A stretch of 64,000 nucleotides of DNA, from NCBI RefSeq assembly GCF_002024805.1, contig NZ_CP014337.1, positions 3,472,001 to 3,536,000 of the forward strand. Reading direction: 5' to 3'. Position numbers and translations under genes: made by a program. The notes beneath the pieces are model-generated. The model saw only the letters and a list, made by a program, of their open reading frames with translations, was not told the origin of the DNA and did not search any database. Each line of letters starts with the position of its first letter. The first letter of the stretch is position 1. The DNA is from Elizabethkingia bruuniana. Lineage in GTDB: Bacteria; Bacteroidota; Bacteroidia; Flavobacteriales; Weeksellaceae. Shown here one piece after another: positions 9,068-18,324 of this stretch.

Positions 9068-11608
9068 ATGTCGAAAAATCTCGTAATTGTGGAGTCCCCT
9101 GCGAAGGCTAAGACGATACAGAAGTATCTTGGTAATGACTTTGAAGTAACCTCTAGTATGGGACACATCCGTGATCTTCCTAAAAAAGGCATGGGTATTA
9201 ACCTTGAAACATTTACTCCTGATTACGAAGTTTCTCCGGATAAGAAGAAGCTCGTTACAGAGCTTAAGTCTTTAGCAAAAAAAGCCGATATGGTATGGCT
9301 GGCTTCCGATGAAGACCGCGAGGGGGAAGCTATTGCATGGCATCTGGCGGAGGAATTAAAATTAAAAGAAGATAAAACTAAAAGAATTGTATTTCATGAG
9401 ATTACTAAGAATGCAATTCTTAAAGCTATAGAGAATCCGAGAAAAATAGACAATAATCTTGTCAATGCTCAACAGGCAAGAAGAGTACTGGATAGAATTG
9501 TAGGTTTTGAAATGTCTCCTGTTTTATGGAAAAAAGTAAAACCAGGCCTTTCTGCAGGACGTGTACAGTCGGTAGCCGTACGTCTTGTTGTTGAAAGGGA
9601 AAAAGAAATCCACGGATTCCAGTCTCAGGCTTCTTATAAAGTAGAAGGAACTTTTCTTAATGATGAGAAGAAAGAAATTTTAGCAAAACTAAAAAAGGAC
9701 TTCTCTACAGAACAAGAAGCTGAGTCTTTCCTTAACCAATGCAGTACTGCGGACTTCAAAGTTTTAAATGTAGAAAAAAAACCGGGGCAACGTTCTGCTT
9801 CAGCTCCGTTTACCACTTCTACTCTACAGCAGGAAGCTTCAAACAGATTAGGATATTCCGTAACTTCTACGATGCGCGTTGCGCAACGTCTGTACGAAGA
9901 AGGTTACATTACCTATATGAGAACGGACAGCGTTAACCTTTCTCAGGAGGCTATTAATTCGGCAAAAGCAACTATTACAAAAGAATTCGGTGAGGAATAT
10001 TCTGCACCGAGAAACTATACTACTAAGAACGCATCTGCCCAGGAAGCACACGAAGCAATTCGTCCTACCGATTTTGGTGTAAAAGCAGTAGGAGATGCAC
10101 AGCTTAACAAATTATACCAACTGATATATAAAAGAGCAATGGCAAGTCAGATGGCCAATGCTAAAATTGAGAAAACAGTAATTGAAATAGGAAACCAGAA
10201 ACTTCCGCAACATTTTGAAGCAACTGGTGAAGTGATTATTTTCGATGGTTTCTTAAAAGTATATGGTATTACTAAAAATGATGAGGAAGATGATGAGAAC
10301 GACGATAAACTTCTGCCAAAAGTGAATATTGGTGAGGCTCTTAAATACAAAAAAATCATTGCTACCGAGAAATACACAAAAGCTCCTGCAAGATTTACAG
10401 AAGCATCGCTGGTAAGAAAACTGGAAGAACTGGGAATCGGAAGACCTTCTACTTATGCTCCAACTATCCAGACGATTCAGAATCGTGAATATGTGGACAA
10501 GAGAGAAATTATGGCTAAGGAACGTGAAATCGTTCAGCTTACTTTAACTTCTTCTCTGAAAAAAGAAACACTTACAGAAAAGTATGGTGCTGATAAGAAC
10601 AAATTTTTACCAACTGATATAGGCGTTGTTGTTAATGACTTCCTTGTTAATAACTTCAACGAAGTTCTTGATTACGGATTTACAGCTCGCGTTGAGGAAG
10701 CTTTCGATATTATTGCGGAAGGAAACAGAGCATGGAAAGATGTAATGACTGAATTCTATGGAAAATTCCACCCAAGAATTGCTGATGTAGAAGAAAATGC
10801 TGACAGAGCAAACGGTGACCGTGTGCTGGGAGTAGATCCTAAAACGGGCAAAAATGTACATGCAAGAATCGGAAGATTTGGTGCTATGATCCAAATCGGA
10901 GAGACAGATGATGAAGAGAAACCAATCTTTGCTTCTCTGATGCCGAATCAGAATATCACTACAATTACTTTTGAGGAAGCAATGGAGCTTTTCAAAATAC
11001 CTTTTAATCTTAACGACTACGAAGGTAAAGAAGTTGTGGTGGGTGTTGGACGTTTTGGACCTTATATCAAATGGGGAGAAGCTTATATCAGCATTCCTAA
11101 AACCGAAGACCCCCTGTCTGTAGATAATGACAGAGCTATCGAGATTATAGAGGAAAAGAAGAGAGCTGATGCTCCTATCGCAACTTACAAAGGAGAACCA
11201 GTAACAAAAGGAACCGGAAGATTCGGACCTTTCATAAAATATAAGGACATCTTTGTAAATGTTCCGAAGAAATATGATTTTAATAATCTTTCTCAAAGTG
11301 ACATCAACGAACTAATTGATGCCAAACTGGAAAAAGAAGCGAACAGATATATTCAGCAATGGGAGGACCAGAAGGTTTCTCTTGAAAACGGAAGATGGGG
11401 ACCTTTCATTCGTTTTGGAAAGAAAATGCTAAAAATCCCATTGAAAGGAAAAGGAGAAAAATATACTGCTGAAGATTTGCAGGATATTTCCTTCGATGAA
11501 GTAAAGAAATGGATCATTGCTCAGGATGAAACTGCTTTTAAAGAAAAACCAAAAGCAAAAAAAGCACCTGCCAAGAAAGCTGCTGCTAAAAAACCTTCTA
11601 AAAAATAA
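9068..11608 (+). CDS. topA: DNA topoisomerase I (type IA)
   Basis: 846 aa. An N-terminal TOPRIM domain starts SKNLVIVESPAKAKTI, with acidic DEDREGE near residue 80. The catalytic tyrosine is Y283 in ITYMRTDS. The enzyme relaxes negative supercoils through a 5'-phosphotyrosyl intermediate. Instead of several cysteine zinc fingers, the C-terminal third carries repeats of the type GRFGPYIKWG (four or so, about 590-800) and a Lys/Ala-rich tail ending KKPSKK, a layout common in Bacteroidota. The ureohydrolase-like gene starts 8 bp downstream. Confidence 0.97.
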   Translation: MSKNLVIVESPAKAKTIQKYLGNDFEVTSSMGHIRDLPKKGMGINLETFTPDYEVSPDKKKLVTELKSLAKKADMVWLASDEDREGEAIAWHLAEELKLKEDKTKRIVFHEITKNAILKAIENPRKIDNNLVNAQQARRVLDRIVGFEMSPVLWKKVKPGLSAGRVQSVAVRLVVEREKEIHGFQSQASYKVEGTFLNDEKKEILAKLKKDFSTEQEAESFLNQCSTADFKVLNVEKKPGQRSASAPFTTSTLQQEASNRLGYSVTSTMRVAQRLYEEGYITYMRTDSVNLSQEAINSAKATITKEFGEEYSAPRNYTTKNASAQEAHEAIRPTDFGVKAVGDAQLNKLYQLIYKRAMASQMANAKIEKTVIEIGNQKLPQHFEATGEVIIFDGFLKVYGITKNDEEDDENDDKLLPKVNIGEALKYKKIIATEKYTKAPARFTEASLVRKLEELGIGRPSTYAPTIQTIQNREYVDKREIMAKEREIVQLTLTSSLKKETLTEKYGADKNKFLPTDIGVVVNDFLVNNFNEVLDYGFTARVEEAFDIIAEGNRAWKDVMTEFYGKFHPRIADVEENADRANGDRVLGVDPKTGKNVHARIGRFGAMIQIGETDDEEKPIFASLMPNQNITTITFEEAMELFKIPFNLNDYEGKEVVVGVGRFGPYIKWGEAYISIPKTEDPLSVDNDRAIEIIEEKKRADAPIATYKGEPVTKGTGRFGPFIKYKDIFVNVPKKYDFNNLSQSDINELIDAKLEKEANRYIQQWEDQKVSLENGRWGPFIRFGKKMLKIPLKGKGEKYTAEDLQDISFDEVKKWIIAQDETAFKEKPKAKKAPAKKAAAKKPSKK

Positions 11609-11616
11609 GGTTAGTC

Positions 11617-12696
11617 ATGAATATTGAAGATCTTCTTATTCCTGCTCCTAATATCCCTACTGAAAAGTGGCAATTAGGAGCAATGATAAAACCAGAAATC
11701 AAAGAAGGAGGTATTGCTCTTATTTTCTGTTCTGATGAAAGAGGCGCTGGCGGAACAGCAACTCCGAAAAACTTCACAGAGGTAAGAAAACAATTATACC
11801 AACTATCCCGACATGATTGGGAAGTTCCTATTGCGGATCTTGGAGATTTTATTTCCGGTAAAACTCCTGAAAACACTCATTTTGCATTACAGGAACTCCT
11901 TACCTATTGTTTACGCAAGCATGTTCTTCCAATTGTTATAGGAGGTTCTAATGATATATCTTACTCAATATTCTCAGCCATTAACCATATTTATAAAAAT
12001 CTGACTTATGTACAGATTAATAATATGCTTAGTCTGGACCACTCTGATGAAACCTTAACAGAAAAGAATTTCTTGGCTAAGATTCTTAGCTCCGAAACTA
12101 ATCCTGTAGGAAAGTATCATCACCTTGGCTTCCAGAAGCACTCTAATGAATATGATGCTGTGAAGCTGATGAATGAAGTAAACTTTGACATTATCAGACT
12201 TGCGGAGATGATGAATTCTACAGAACCTATTGAACCATACTTCCGAAAAGCGGATCTGGTTACGATTAGTTGTAATGCTGTAGAAAGTATTGCTGAGCCT
12301 TTTTCAGTCCAGCCACAGGTTAACGGATTAAACAGAAGAGAGATTTGTGCCTATATGAAAGAAGCAGGTTTGTCTGAAAACCTCAAGTCCATAGGTATCT
12401 TCAATTATCAAACATCTTCTAAAAATTATCTGAACCAACAACTATTGGCTCAAATGATATGGTACCTTTTGGAGGGAATTAATATTCAGAGGAGCCATCC
12501 TAAAGAAAGAGAATACGAAACATTCTGGATTATGATCGGCGATCATGAGGTTGCTTTTAAACGCGATACCTTTAGTAATCTATGGTATTTTGGAAAGAGC
12601 CCAAATATTGCAGAATGTCTGCCTTGCGCAAAATCTGACTTTGAAAATGCCAAGGCCGGACATCTTAATAACAGGCTACTAAGATTTGAAGAATAG
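11617..12696 (+). CDS. Ureohydrolase-fold protein lacking the metal ligands (arginase/formimidoylglutamase family)
   Basis: 359 aa of the arginase/agmatinase/formimidoylglutamase fold; close relatives are usually annotated formimidoylglutamase. The manganese-binding motifs are recognisable by position but altered. GGGHD is GGSND (109-113), DAHxD corresponds to NNMLS (about 135-139), and SxDxDxxDP corresponds to SCNAVES (218-224). With the metal ligands gone, hydrolysis of a guanidino substrate is unlikely, so a structural or regulatory role is more plausible. No histidine-degradation genes are nearby. It starts 8 bp after topA and is probably cotranscribed. The function is unknown. Confidence 0.75.
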   Translation: MNIEDLLIPAPNIPTEKWQLGAMIKPEIKEGGIALIFCSDERGAGGTATPKNFTEVRKQLYQLSRHDWEVPIADLGDFISGKTPENTHFALQELLTYCLRKHVLPIVIGGSNDISYSIFSAINHIYKNLTYVQINNMLSLDHSDETLTEKNFLAKILSSETNPVGKYHHLGFQKHSNEYDAVKLMNEVNFDIIRLAEMMNSTEPIEPYFRKADLVTISCNAVESIAEPFSVQPQVNGLNRREICAYMKEAGLSENLKSIGIFNYQTSSKNYLNQQLLAQMIWYLLEGINIQRSHPKEREYETFWIMIGDHEVAFKRDTFSNLWYFGKSPNIAECLPCAKSDFENAKAGHLNNRLLRFEE

Positions 12697-12872
12697 GCCA
12701 AAGTTATATAAGGAAAATATGTTCTACTTGGAAAAAGCTTTTTTTCTAAAAATACGTTAATAATTGCTGAAAATTAATGGATTATTTAACTAAACATTAT
12801 GAATATTCCTAATATAAATTTGTTTTATATTTGCACCATTGATATTATAAATAATTATTCTACGGAATAGTA
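12697..12872 (+). other. Intergenic region with a possible promoter
   Basis: Gene-free stretch after the ureohydrolase-like gene. TATATTTG at 12826-12833 fits the Bacteroidota -7 element and would start a transcript near 12840; the matching -33 element is poor. Nothing else recognisable is present. Confidence 0.45.
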
Positions 12873-12992
12873 AATAACAGAATGAAGCAACTACAATATT
12901 CTATTTTATCCTTTATCAGTTCTCTTACCGGAACGGGTAGAATTTTGCTGCCGCAATTTTCCGGTTATAATAGTCTAAAGTATTCTGTTATT
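12873..12992 (+). ncRNA. Possible structured leader RNA upstream of uppS
   Basis: Nested inverted repeats: the outer arms AATAACAGAAT (12873-12883) and ATTCTGTTATT (12982-12992) are perfect 11-bp complements, and the inner arms ACCGGAA (12927-12933) and TTCCGGT (12959-12965) pair over 7 bp. It lies downstream of a candidate promoter and just before uppS. It could be a cis-acting element of the uppS-bamA-ompH operon or a small RNA. I do not recognise the class. A 48-codon ORF overlaps it. Confidence 0.35.
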
Positions 12993-13028
12993 CGCTCAAT
13001 ACAAAAGCCACAGGACTACCGCAATTAA
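12882..13028 (+). CDS. Possible 48-aa small protein or leader ORF before uppS
   Basis: ATG at 12882, 48 codons, TAA at 13026-13028, just 4 bp before the uppS ATG. The predicted peptide starts MKQLQYSILSF and ends QKPQDYRN; it is basic and has no recognisable domain. Its tight spacing to uppS suggests a possible translated leader. It overlaps nested inverted repeats, so it may instead be an accidental reading frame in a structured RNA. Low confidence. Confidence 0.25.
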   Translation: MKQLQYSILSFISSLTGTGRILLPQFSGYNSLKYSVIRSIQKPQDYRN

Positions 13029-13032
13029 TGTT

Positions 13033-13788
13033 ATGGAAGAATTGAAGTCGAAAATTGATATGACAAAACTGCCGAAACACGTTGCCATTATTATGGATGG
13101 TAATGGTCGTTGGGCTAAATCTCGTGGTGAGGAAAGGACTTATGGACACCGCAGTGCAATACAATCTGTACGCAATGCCATCAATGCCTGTAATGAAATT
13201 CACATTCCTTATTTAACGCTATATACCTTTTCCACAGAAAACTGGAACCGCCCGGAAGATGAAGTATCTACCCTGATGTCTCTTCTTTCGGAAACATTAT
13301 TAAATGAAGCGGATGAGATATACACAAAAGGATTACGCCTGAAAGTAATTGGTGATGTTTCCAAAATGCCGGAAATGGTAAGGGAACAATTACAAAATGT
13401 AATGAATCTAACCGAAAACAACAAAGGCGGAACTTTGGTATTGGCATTAAATTATGGATCTCAGGATGAAATTATTCATGCTGTAAAATCTATTGCCAAA
13501 GATGCTAAAGACGGAAAGATAAATCCTGAAGACATCAATAACCAATTATTCGAAAGCCATCTTTATACAAAGGATATGCCTCCTGTGGATCTTATGATAA
13601 GAACGAGCGGAGAAATTCGTATTAGTAATTTCTTGTTATGGCAGATTGCTTATGCGGAATTACAATTCCTGGATATTTTCTGGCCAGACTTTACCAAGGA
13701 TGATTTCTTCAACTGTATTCTTAACTATCAGGATAAGGAGCGCAGATATGGAAAAACTAGTGAACAAATAGAAGCTGATAAAGCTTAG
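13033..13788 (+). CDS. uppS: Undecaprenyl diphosphate synthase
   Basis: 251 aa cis-prenyltransferase making the C55 lipid carrier for peptidoglycan and polysaccharide synthesis by condensing isopentenyl diphosphate units onto farnesyl diphosphate. The signature HVAIIMDGNGRW is at residues 16-27, with catalytic D22. The C-terminal RTSGEIRISNFLLWQ (about 190-204) is the substrate-binding motif; the usual GEQRLSN is GEIRISN here. bamA follows by 28 bp, and the uppS-bamA-ompH order links carrier lipid supply with outer-membrane assembly. Confidence 0.95.
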   Translation: MEELKSKIDMTKLPKHVAIIMDGNGRWAKSRGEERTYGHRSAIQSVRNAINACNEIHIPYLTLYTFSTENWNRPEDEVSTLMSLLSETLLNEADEIYTKGLRLKVIGDVSKMPEMVREQLQNVMNLTENNKGGTLVLALNYGSQDEIIHAVKSIAKDAKDGKINPEDINNQLFESHLYTKDMPPVDLMIRTSGEIRISNFLLWQIAYAELQFLDIFWPDFTKDDFFNCILNYQDKERRYGKTSEQIEADKA

Positions 13789-13816
13789 AGTATATATAAG
13801 AAAAGATACATTAAAA

Positions 13817-16342
13817 ATGAAGTTTAGATCGTTACCGATATTCCTTTTCATTGCTTCTGCTCATTTTTATGGGCAGGTGACGCCTCCGCAAACAACGCAG
13901 GACAGTGAAGCAGTTGCTCAGCATGAGGGCACTTATGTTCTGAAAGATATTGTAGTAGATGGTGTTAAAAAATACACACCTGAGCAAATTTTACGCTTTA
14001 CAGGTCTTGTAAAAGGTGAATCTGTTGAAATTCCCGGACAAAGACTGAGTACAGCTATCAAAAAACTTTGGGATAGCCAATATTTTTCAGAGGTCGAAGT
14101 ATACGTACAGAGCATTGAAGGGCAAAACATTGTCTTAAAATTCTCTCTTCAGGATTTAAAGGAGCTTGGTGAAGTAAAATTTACCGGAAAGGGGATCAAG
14201 AAATCTAAAAACGAAAAACTTATTAAGGATAATAACCTGAAGCCTGGTATGAAAATTACCGAGAACCTGGTTACAAATCTAAAACATAATGTACCTCAGC
14301 AATACATTACAAAAGGATTCCCGGATGCTAAGATTACCATTGAAGATAAAATCAATGCAAAAGATCCTAGCCTTATCGACTGGACCATTAATGTAGATAA
14401 AGGAAAACGTGTTAAGATAGACCGTATAGATTTTGAAGGAAACAGCAGTGTTTCTGCATCTAAACTTCGTAAAAACGGTTTTAAAAATACGAAGCAAAAA
14501 AGATTCCTTCTTGGTTTGCTTAAGCCTTCAAAATTCATCAAAGATAAATATGATGAAGATAAGAAAACTCTTGTAGACTACTACAACTCTTTAGGGTTTA
14601 GAGATATGAGAGTCGTATCCGATTCTGTTACACGTAATAATAAAGGATACAACATCAAAGTAAAAGTAGATGAAGGTAAAAAATACTATATCGGAGATAT
14701 TACATTCGTAGGAAATACGGTATTCTCTACTGAAGCTTTGACAAAACTTCTTGGTTACAAAAAAGGTGATATTTACGATTCCGTAGGTTTCAAGAAAAAA
14801 GTAGGTGAAGAAGGTGGTAAAGAAGATAATTCTGATATCGCTTCATCTTATATGGATAGTGGTTACCTTTTCTCTAATGTAAACGCAGTAGAGAAATCTA
14901 TTAAGAACGATACCATCAGTATGGAGGTTCGTATCCACGAGGGTACAAAAGCAACATGGAATCGTGTAACATGGGGCGGAAACGTTACTACACATGACCA
15001 TGTTATCTTAAGATCATTAAGAACACGTCCTGGAGATTTATTCTCTAAGGCAAATATTAAAAGAACCTATTTCGACCTTGCGGGGATGTCTTACTTCGAC
15101 CCTCAGCAAATCGGACAGGATATTAAACCTAATGCAGTAGACAATACAGCAGATATTCACTGGACTGTAGTAGAGAAAGGATCTTCTCAGGTTCAGGTTC
15201 AGGCAGGTTATGGTGGTAACTCTTTCATCGGAACCTTAGGTCTTACATTCAACAACTTCTCTTTGAAAAACTTCTTGAGATTGAAAGACTTCAGACCAGT
15301 TCCTCAAGGTGACGGACAAATCCTTTCATTACAGGCACAGGCAGGTCAGTACTTCCAGAACTATAGCATTTCCTTTACTGAACCTTGGTTATTTGGTACA
15401 AAACCTACAGCATTATCAGTTGGTTTCAACTATTCCAGAGTTAAATATACGGACCAATATGGTGCTGCTCAGAAGTTGAATATATTCTCTGCTAACGCAG
15501 GTCTGAACAGATTACTTCGTTGGCCGGATGACTACTTCTCTTTATACACTGGTTTATCATACCAGCGATATGAGTTTAACAATTATCCGTTCCAGTTTGG
15601 TACTGAAACTCTATATAATGGGGAAGCGAACAACTTTGCTGTTAACATAGGTATCTCCAGAAATGCAGCAGGTCCGGATCCATTCTTTAAAACGTCTGGT
15701 TCTGACTTTGAGATTTCAGCGAAGCTTACGCCGCCATATTCTTTATTCGCTAAGAAAGATTACAACAATATGTCAGCCATTAGCAAGTACAGATGGTTGG
15801 AATTCTATAAAATTAAACTAAAAGCTGACTCTTATAACCAGATTATTGGTAAATTAGTGCTAAGAAGTTCTATCGAAATGGGATTCCTGGATGGTTATAA
15901 CAAACAATTGGGAGCTCCACCATTCGAAAGATTCTATATGGGTGGTGTAGGACTATTTAACGGACGTTTCGACGGACGTGAACTTATTCCACTTCGAGGT
16001 TATGAAGATGCATCTTCTACCGGAGGTACTAACCAGGATATTACACCATATGGAGGGGGTACAATCTATAACCGTATTAACTTCGAGTTAAGATACCCAA
16101 TCTCTATGTCACAAACAGCGAAGATTTATGCATTAACCTTCCTGGAAGGGGGTAATACATGGCAAGGATGGGGTAGTTATAACCCATTCCAGCTGAAGAG
16201 ATCTGCCGGTATAGGTATCAGAGTTTATATGGGAGCGTTTGGTCTTATTGGATTTGACTTTGCTTACGGATTCGATAAAACAATCGGAGGAACTCAGCCA
16301 AACGGATGGAAGACTCACTTCTTAATGAACCAACAACTGTAA
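13817..16342 (+). CDS. bamA: Outer membrane protein assembly factor BamA
   Basis: 841 aa. A signal peptide (about 1-20, ending FYGQ) is followed by periplasmic POTRA repeats (about 40-440, first repeat near DIVVDGVKKYTPEQIL) and a C-terminal 16-strand Omp85 barrel (about 470-841), including a GxRGY-type motif seen as LRGYED. BamA inserts beta-barrel proteins into the outer membrane. It lies between uppS and an OmpH/Skp chaperone. In Bacteroidota most of the other E. coli Bam lipoproteins are absent or different, and none is found here. Confidence 0.96.
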   Translation: MKFRSLPIFLFIASAHFYGQVTPPQTTQDSEAVAQHEGTYVLKDIVVDGVKKYTPEQILRFTGLVKGESVEIPGQRLSTAIKKLWDSQYFSEVEVYVQSIEGQNIVLKFSLQDLKELGEVKFTGKGIKKSKNEKLIKDNNLKPGMKITENLVTNLKHNVPQQYITKGFPDAKITIEDKINAKDPSLIDWTINVDKGKRVKIDRIDFEGNSSVSASKLRKNGFKNTKQKRFLLGLLKPSKFIKDKYDEDKKTLVDYYNSLGFRDMRVVSDSVTRNNKGYNIKVKVDEGKKYYIGDITFVGNTVFSTEALTKLLGYKKGDIYDSVGFKKKVGEEGGKEDNSDIASSYMDSGYLFSNVNAVEKSIKNDTISMEVRIHEGTKATWNRVTWGGNVTTHDHVILRSLRTRPGDLFSKANIKRTYFDLAGMSYFDPQQIGQDIKPNAVDNTADIHWTVVEKGSSQVQVQAGYGGNSFIGTLGLTFNNFSLKNFLRLKDFRPVPQGDGQILSLQAQAGQYFQNYSISFTEPWLFGTKPTALSVGFNYSRVKYTDQYGAAQKLNIFSANAGLNRLLRWPDDYFSLYTGLSYQRYEFNNYPFQFGTETLYNGEANNFAVNIGISRNAAGPDPFFKTSGSDFEISAKLTPPYSLFAKKDYNNMSAISKYRWLEFYKIKLKADSYNQIIGKLVLRSSIEMGFLDGYNKQLGAPPFERFYMGGVGLFNGRFDGRELIPLRGYEDASSTGGTNQDITPYGGGTIYNRINFELRYPISMSQTAKIYALTFLEGGNTWQGWGSYNPFQLKRSAGIGIRVYMGAFGLIGFDFAYGFDKTIGGTQPNGWKTHFLMNQQL

Positions 16343-16414
16343 AACTATTTAGGTATAGTTTTTGATAAAAAACAAGGAATTAAATTAAAAACAAATTAAA
16401 TTTTAGATTATACT

Positions 16415-16915
16415 ATGAAAAGATTAAGCGTATTATTCGCAGCGGTATTAATGATGGTGTCTTTCACTGTTATCAAAGCTCAGAAATTAGCTCACGCTGA
16501 TATTGCTGGAATTCTTACAGCAATGCCGGAAATGAAAAAGGCTAACGAACAACTTGAAGCTCTTGGAAAAATGAAGCAAGCTGAGCTTGGTAAATTACAA
16601 CAAGCTTTAGAAACAAAAGCACAAGGTTACCAACAAGAAGCTGCAAAACAAACAGCACAAGTAAATCAGCAAAGACAAGCTGAATTGCAAAAAGAAGGAG
16701 AAAATCTTCAGAAAATGAACCAGGCTGCACAAAAAGACGTTGCTGATAAGCAAGAAGCTCTTTATGCTCCAATCGATAAAAAACTTAACGATGCTATTAC
16801 CGCTGTGGCTAAAGCTAAAGGTTTAGAATATGTATTTGATGCTAACGGTCAAGGTTTAGTATACAAAGGAGGTGCAGATGTAACTGCTGATATCAAAAAG
16901 CAATTAGGTCTTTAA
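16415..16915 (+). CDS. OmpH/Skp family periplasmic chaperone
   Basis: 166 aa with a signal peptide (about 1-22, ending VIKAQ), then a long Gln/Lys/Ala-rich coiled-coil (about 40-125) and a C-terminal beta segment with YVFDANGQGLVY. Skp/OmpH trimers hold unfolded outer-membrane proteins in the periplasm and hand them to BamA, the gene 72 bp upstream. A strong terminator follows, ending the uppS-bamA-ompH unit. Confidence 0.9.
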   Translation: MKRLSVLFAAVLMMVSFTVIKAQKLAHADIAGILTAMPEMKKANEQLEALGKMKQAELGKLQQALETKAQGYQQEAAKQTAQVNQQRQAELQKEGENLQKMNQAAQKDVADKQEALYAPIDKKLNDAITAVAKAKGLEYVFDANGQGLVYKGGADVTADIKKQLGL

Positions 16916-16940
16916 TAAGCTCTTAAAGTATCATAAATAA

Positions 16941-16972
16941 AACCACCCTTTGCGGTGGTTTTTTTATTTTTG
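16941..16972 (+). terminator. Rho-independent terminator after ompH/skp
   Basis: The stem AACCACC/GGTGGTT (16941-16947 with 16954-16960) with a 6-nt loop is followed by a run of T. Confidence 0.9.
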
Positions 16973-16988
16973 TAACTGATAAAAATTT

Positions 16989-17480
16989 ATGAAAGGAGAA
17001 ACAACTACACAAACCAAAATACGCTTTAACGATTGTGACCCTATAGGCCATCTTAATAATGTAAAATATCTTGATTATATGCTTAATGCCCGTGAAGATC
17101 ACGTGGTAGAAACTTATGGCTTCACTTACGAAGAGCATATCCGCCTTACAGGCTGTACATGGGTAGCTATCCAGAATCAGATCGCATATTTAAAAGAAGT
17201 ACGTCCTAATACACTTGTAAACATCAGCAGCAAAATTATAAAACTGGGAGAAAGAACTTCTGTAGTGGAAATTTTGATGAGAGATGAAAAAAATGAAGCT
17301 ATACATGCTGTACTATGGACAACTGCTATTTACTTTAGCATGAAGGAAAGGAGATCTGTACCCCACTCTCCGGAACTAATGGAGTTTTTCAAAGACTTTT
17401 GGGTAGAAATTCCTGAACAACACTTCGAACAAAGAACAGAATCTTTAAGAAAAGAAAATAAACAATGGAGAAAATCTTAG
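16989..17480 (+). CDS. Acyl-CoA thioesterase (hotdog fold, 4HBT family)
   Basis: 163 aa. The N-terminal motif RFNDCDPIGHLNNVKYLDY (about 12-30) is the signature of YbgC/4HBT thioesterases, with the Asp of the motif as probable catalytic residue. The family hydrolyses acyl-CoA or acyl-ACP; the substrate cannot be read from sequence. It overlaps the start of rfbD by 16 bp, so the two genes are probably translated from one mRNA. Confidence 0.85.
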   Translation: MKGETTTQTKIRFNDCDPIGHLNNVKYLDYMLNAREDHVVETYGFTYEEHIRLTGCTWVAIQNQIAYLKEVRPNTLVNISSKIIKLGERTSVVEILMRDEKNEAIHAVLWTTAIYFSMKERRSVPHSPELMEFFKDFWVEIPEQHFEQRTESLRKENKQWRKS

Positions 17481-18322
17481 TAACAGGCGGGAACGGCCAG
17501 CTTGGAAACTGTCTAAAAAAATTAGAGGAACAATATTCTGATTACGAATTCTTGTTCACCTCATCTTCCGAATTAGATATAACAAATGAAGGTTCTGTAA
17601 AAAAAGTCTTTGAAGATTTTCAGCCACAATATTGTATCAACGCTTCTGCGTATACAGCTGTTGACCTTGCCGAAACTGAAAAAGAAAAGGCATATGCAGT
17701 TAACGCCTATGGTGTAGAAAATCTGGCAAAAGTATCAGCAGAAAACAATGCTATCTTTATACATGTATCAACAGATTATGTATTCGATGGTCTAACTAAT
17801 CTTGCCTATACAGAAGATGACTTTACTGATCCTATCGGGGTGTATGGAAACTCCAAAAGAGAAGGTGAAATTCTGGCATTGGAAGCTAACCCTAATACCA
17901 TTATTCTTCGTACTTCATGGTTGTACTCAGAATTTAATAAGAACTTTGTAAAGACAATGCTTAACCTTTTCGGTACTAAAGAAGAGTTGGGGATTGTTGC
18001 AGATCAGTACGGACAGCCAACTAATGCTGCTGACCTTGCAGAAGCTATTATGACAATCATAAGTACTCCAAAGAAAATTTTCGGCATTTACCACTTCTCC
18101 AACTACGGTGAAACCACATGGTATGATTTCGCTGCTAAAATTGCTGAATTATCAGGCTCTTCTATCCGATTAAAACCTTTGACCACTGCGGAATATCCAA
18201 CACCTGCAAAAAGACCGGAAAGAAGTACAATGTGTTTAGACAAAATAGAACAGGATTATAAAATAACTCCGGAGTACTGGGAAAACAGTCTGGAAGAGTG
18301 TATTAATATTTTACAGAAATAA
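17465..18322 (+). CDS. rfbD: dTDP-4-dehydrorhamnose reductase
   Basis: 285 aa SDR-family NADPH enzyme reducing dTDP-4-keto-L-rhamnose to dTDP-L-rhamnose. Visible are the Rossmann motif GGNGQLG (8-14), STDYVFDG (about 101-108) and the catalytic YxxxK as YGNSK (about 127-131). It starts inside the thioesterase gene. The other dTDP-rhamnose genes (rfbA, B, C) are not in the window, so this member stands apart from its pathway. The secreted protein at 18325 follows by 2 bp. Confidence 0.92.
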   Translation: MEKILVTGGNGQLGNCLKKLEEQYSDYEFLFTSSSELDITNEGSVKKVFEDFQPQYCINASAYTAVDLAETEKEKAYAVNAYGVENLAKVSAENNAIFIHVSTDYVFDGLTNLAYTEDDFTDPIGVYGNSKREGEILALEANPNTIILRTSWLYSEFNKNFVKTMLNLFGTKEELGIVADQYGQPTNAADLAEAIMTIISTPKKIFGIYHFSNYGETTWYDFAAKIAELSGSSIRLKPLTTAEYPTPAKRPERSTMCLDKIEQDYKITPEYWENSLEECINILQK

Positions 18323-18324
18323 TT

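Noticed and set aside
10607-11296. 229-codon ORF on the minus strand across topA
   Set aside because: Fully antisense to conserved topA coding sequence; composition (Ser/Phe/Ile-rich) is typical of a shadow frame.
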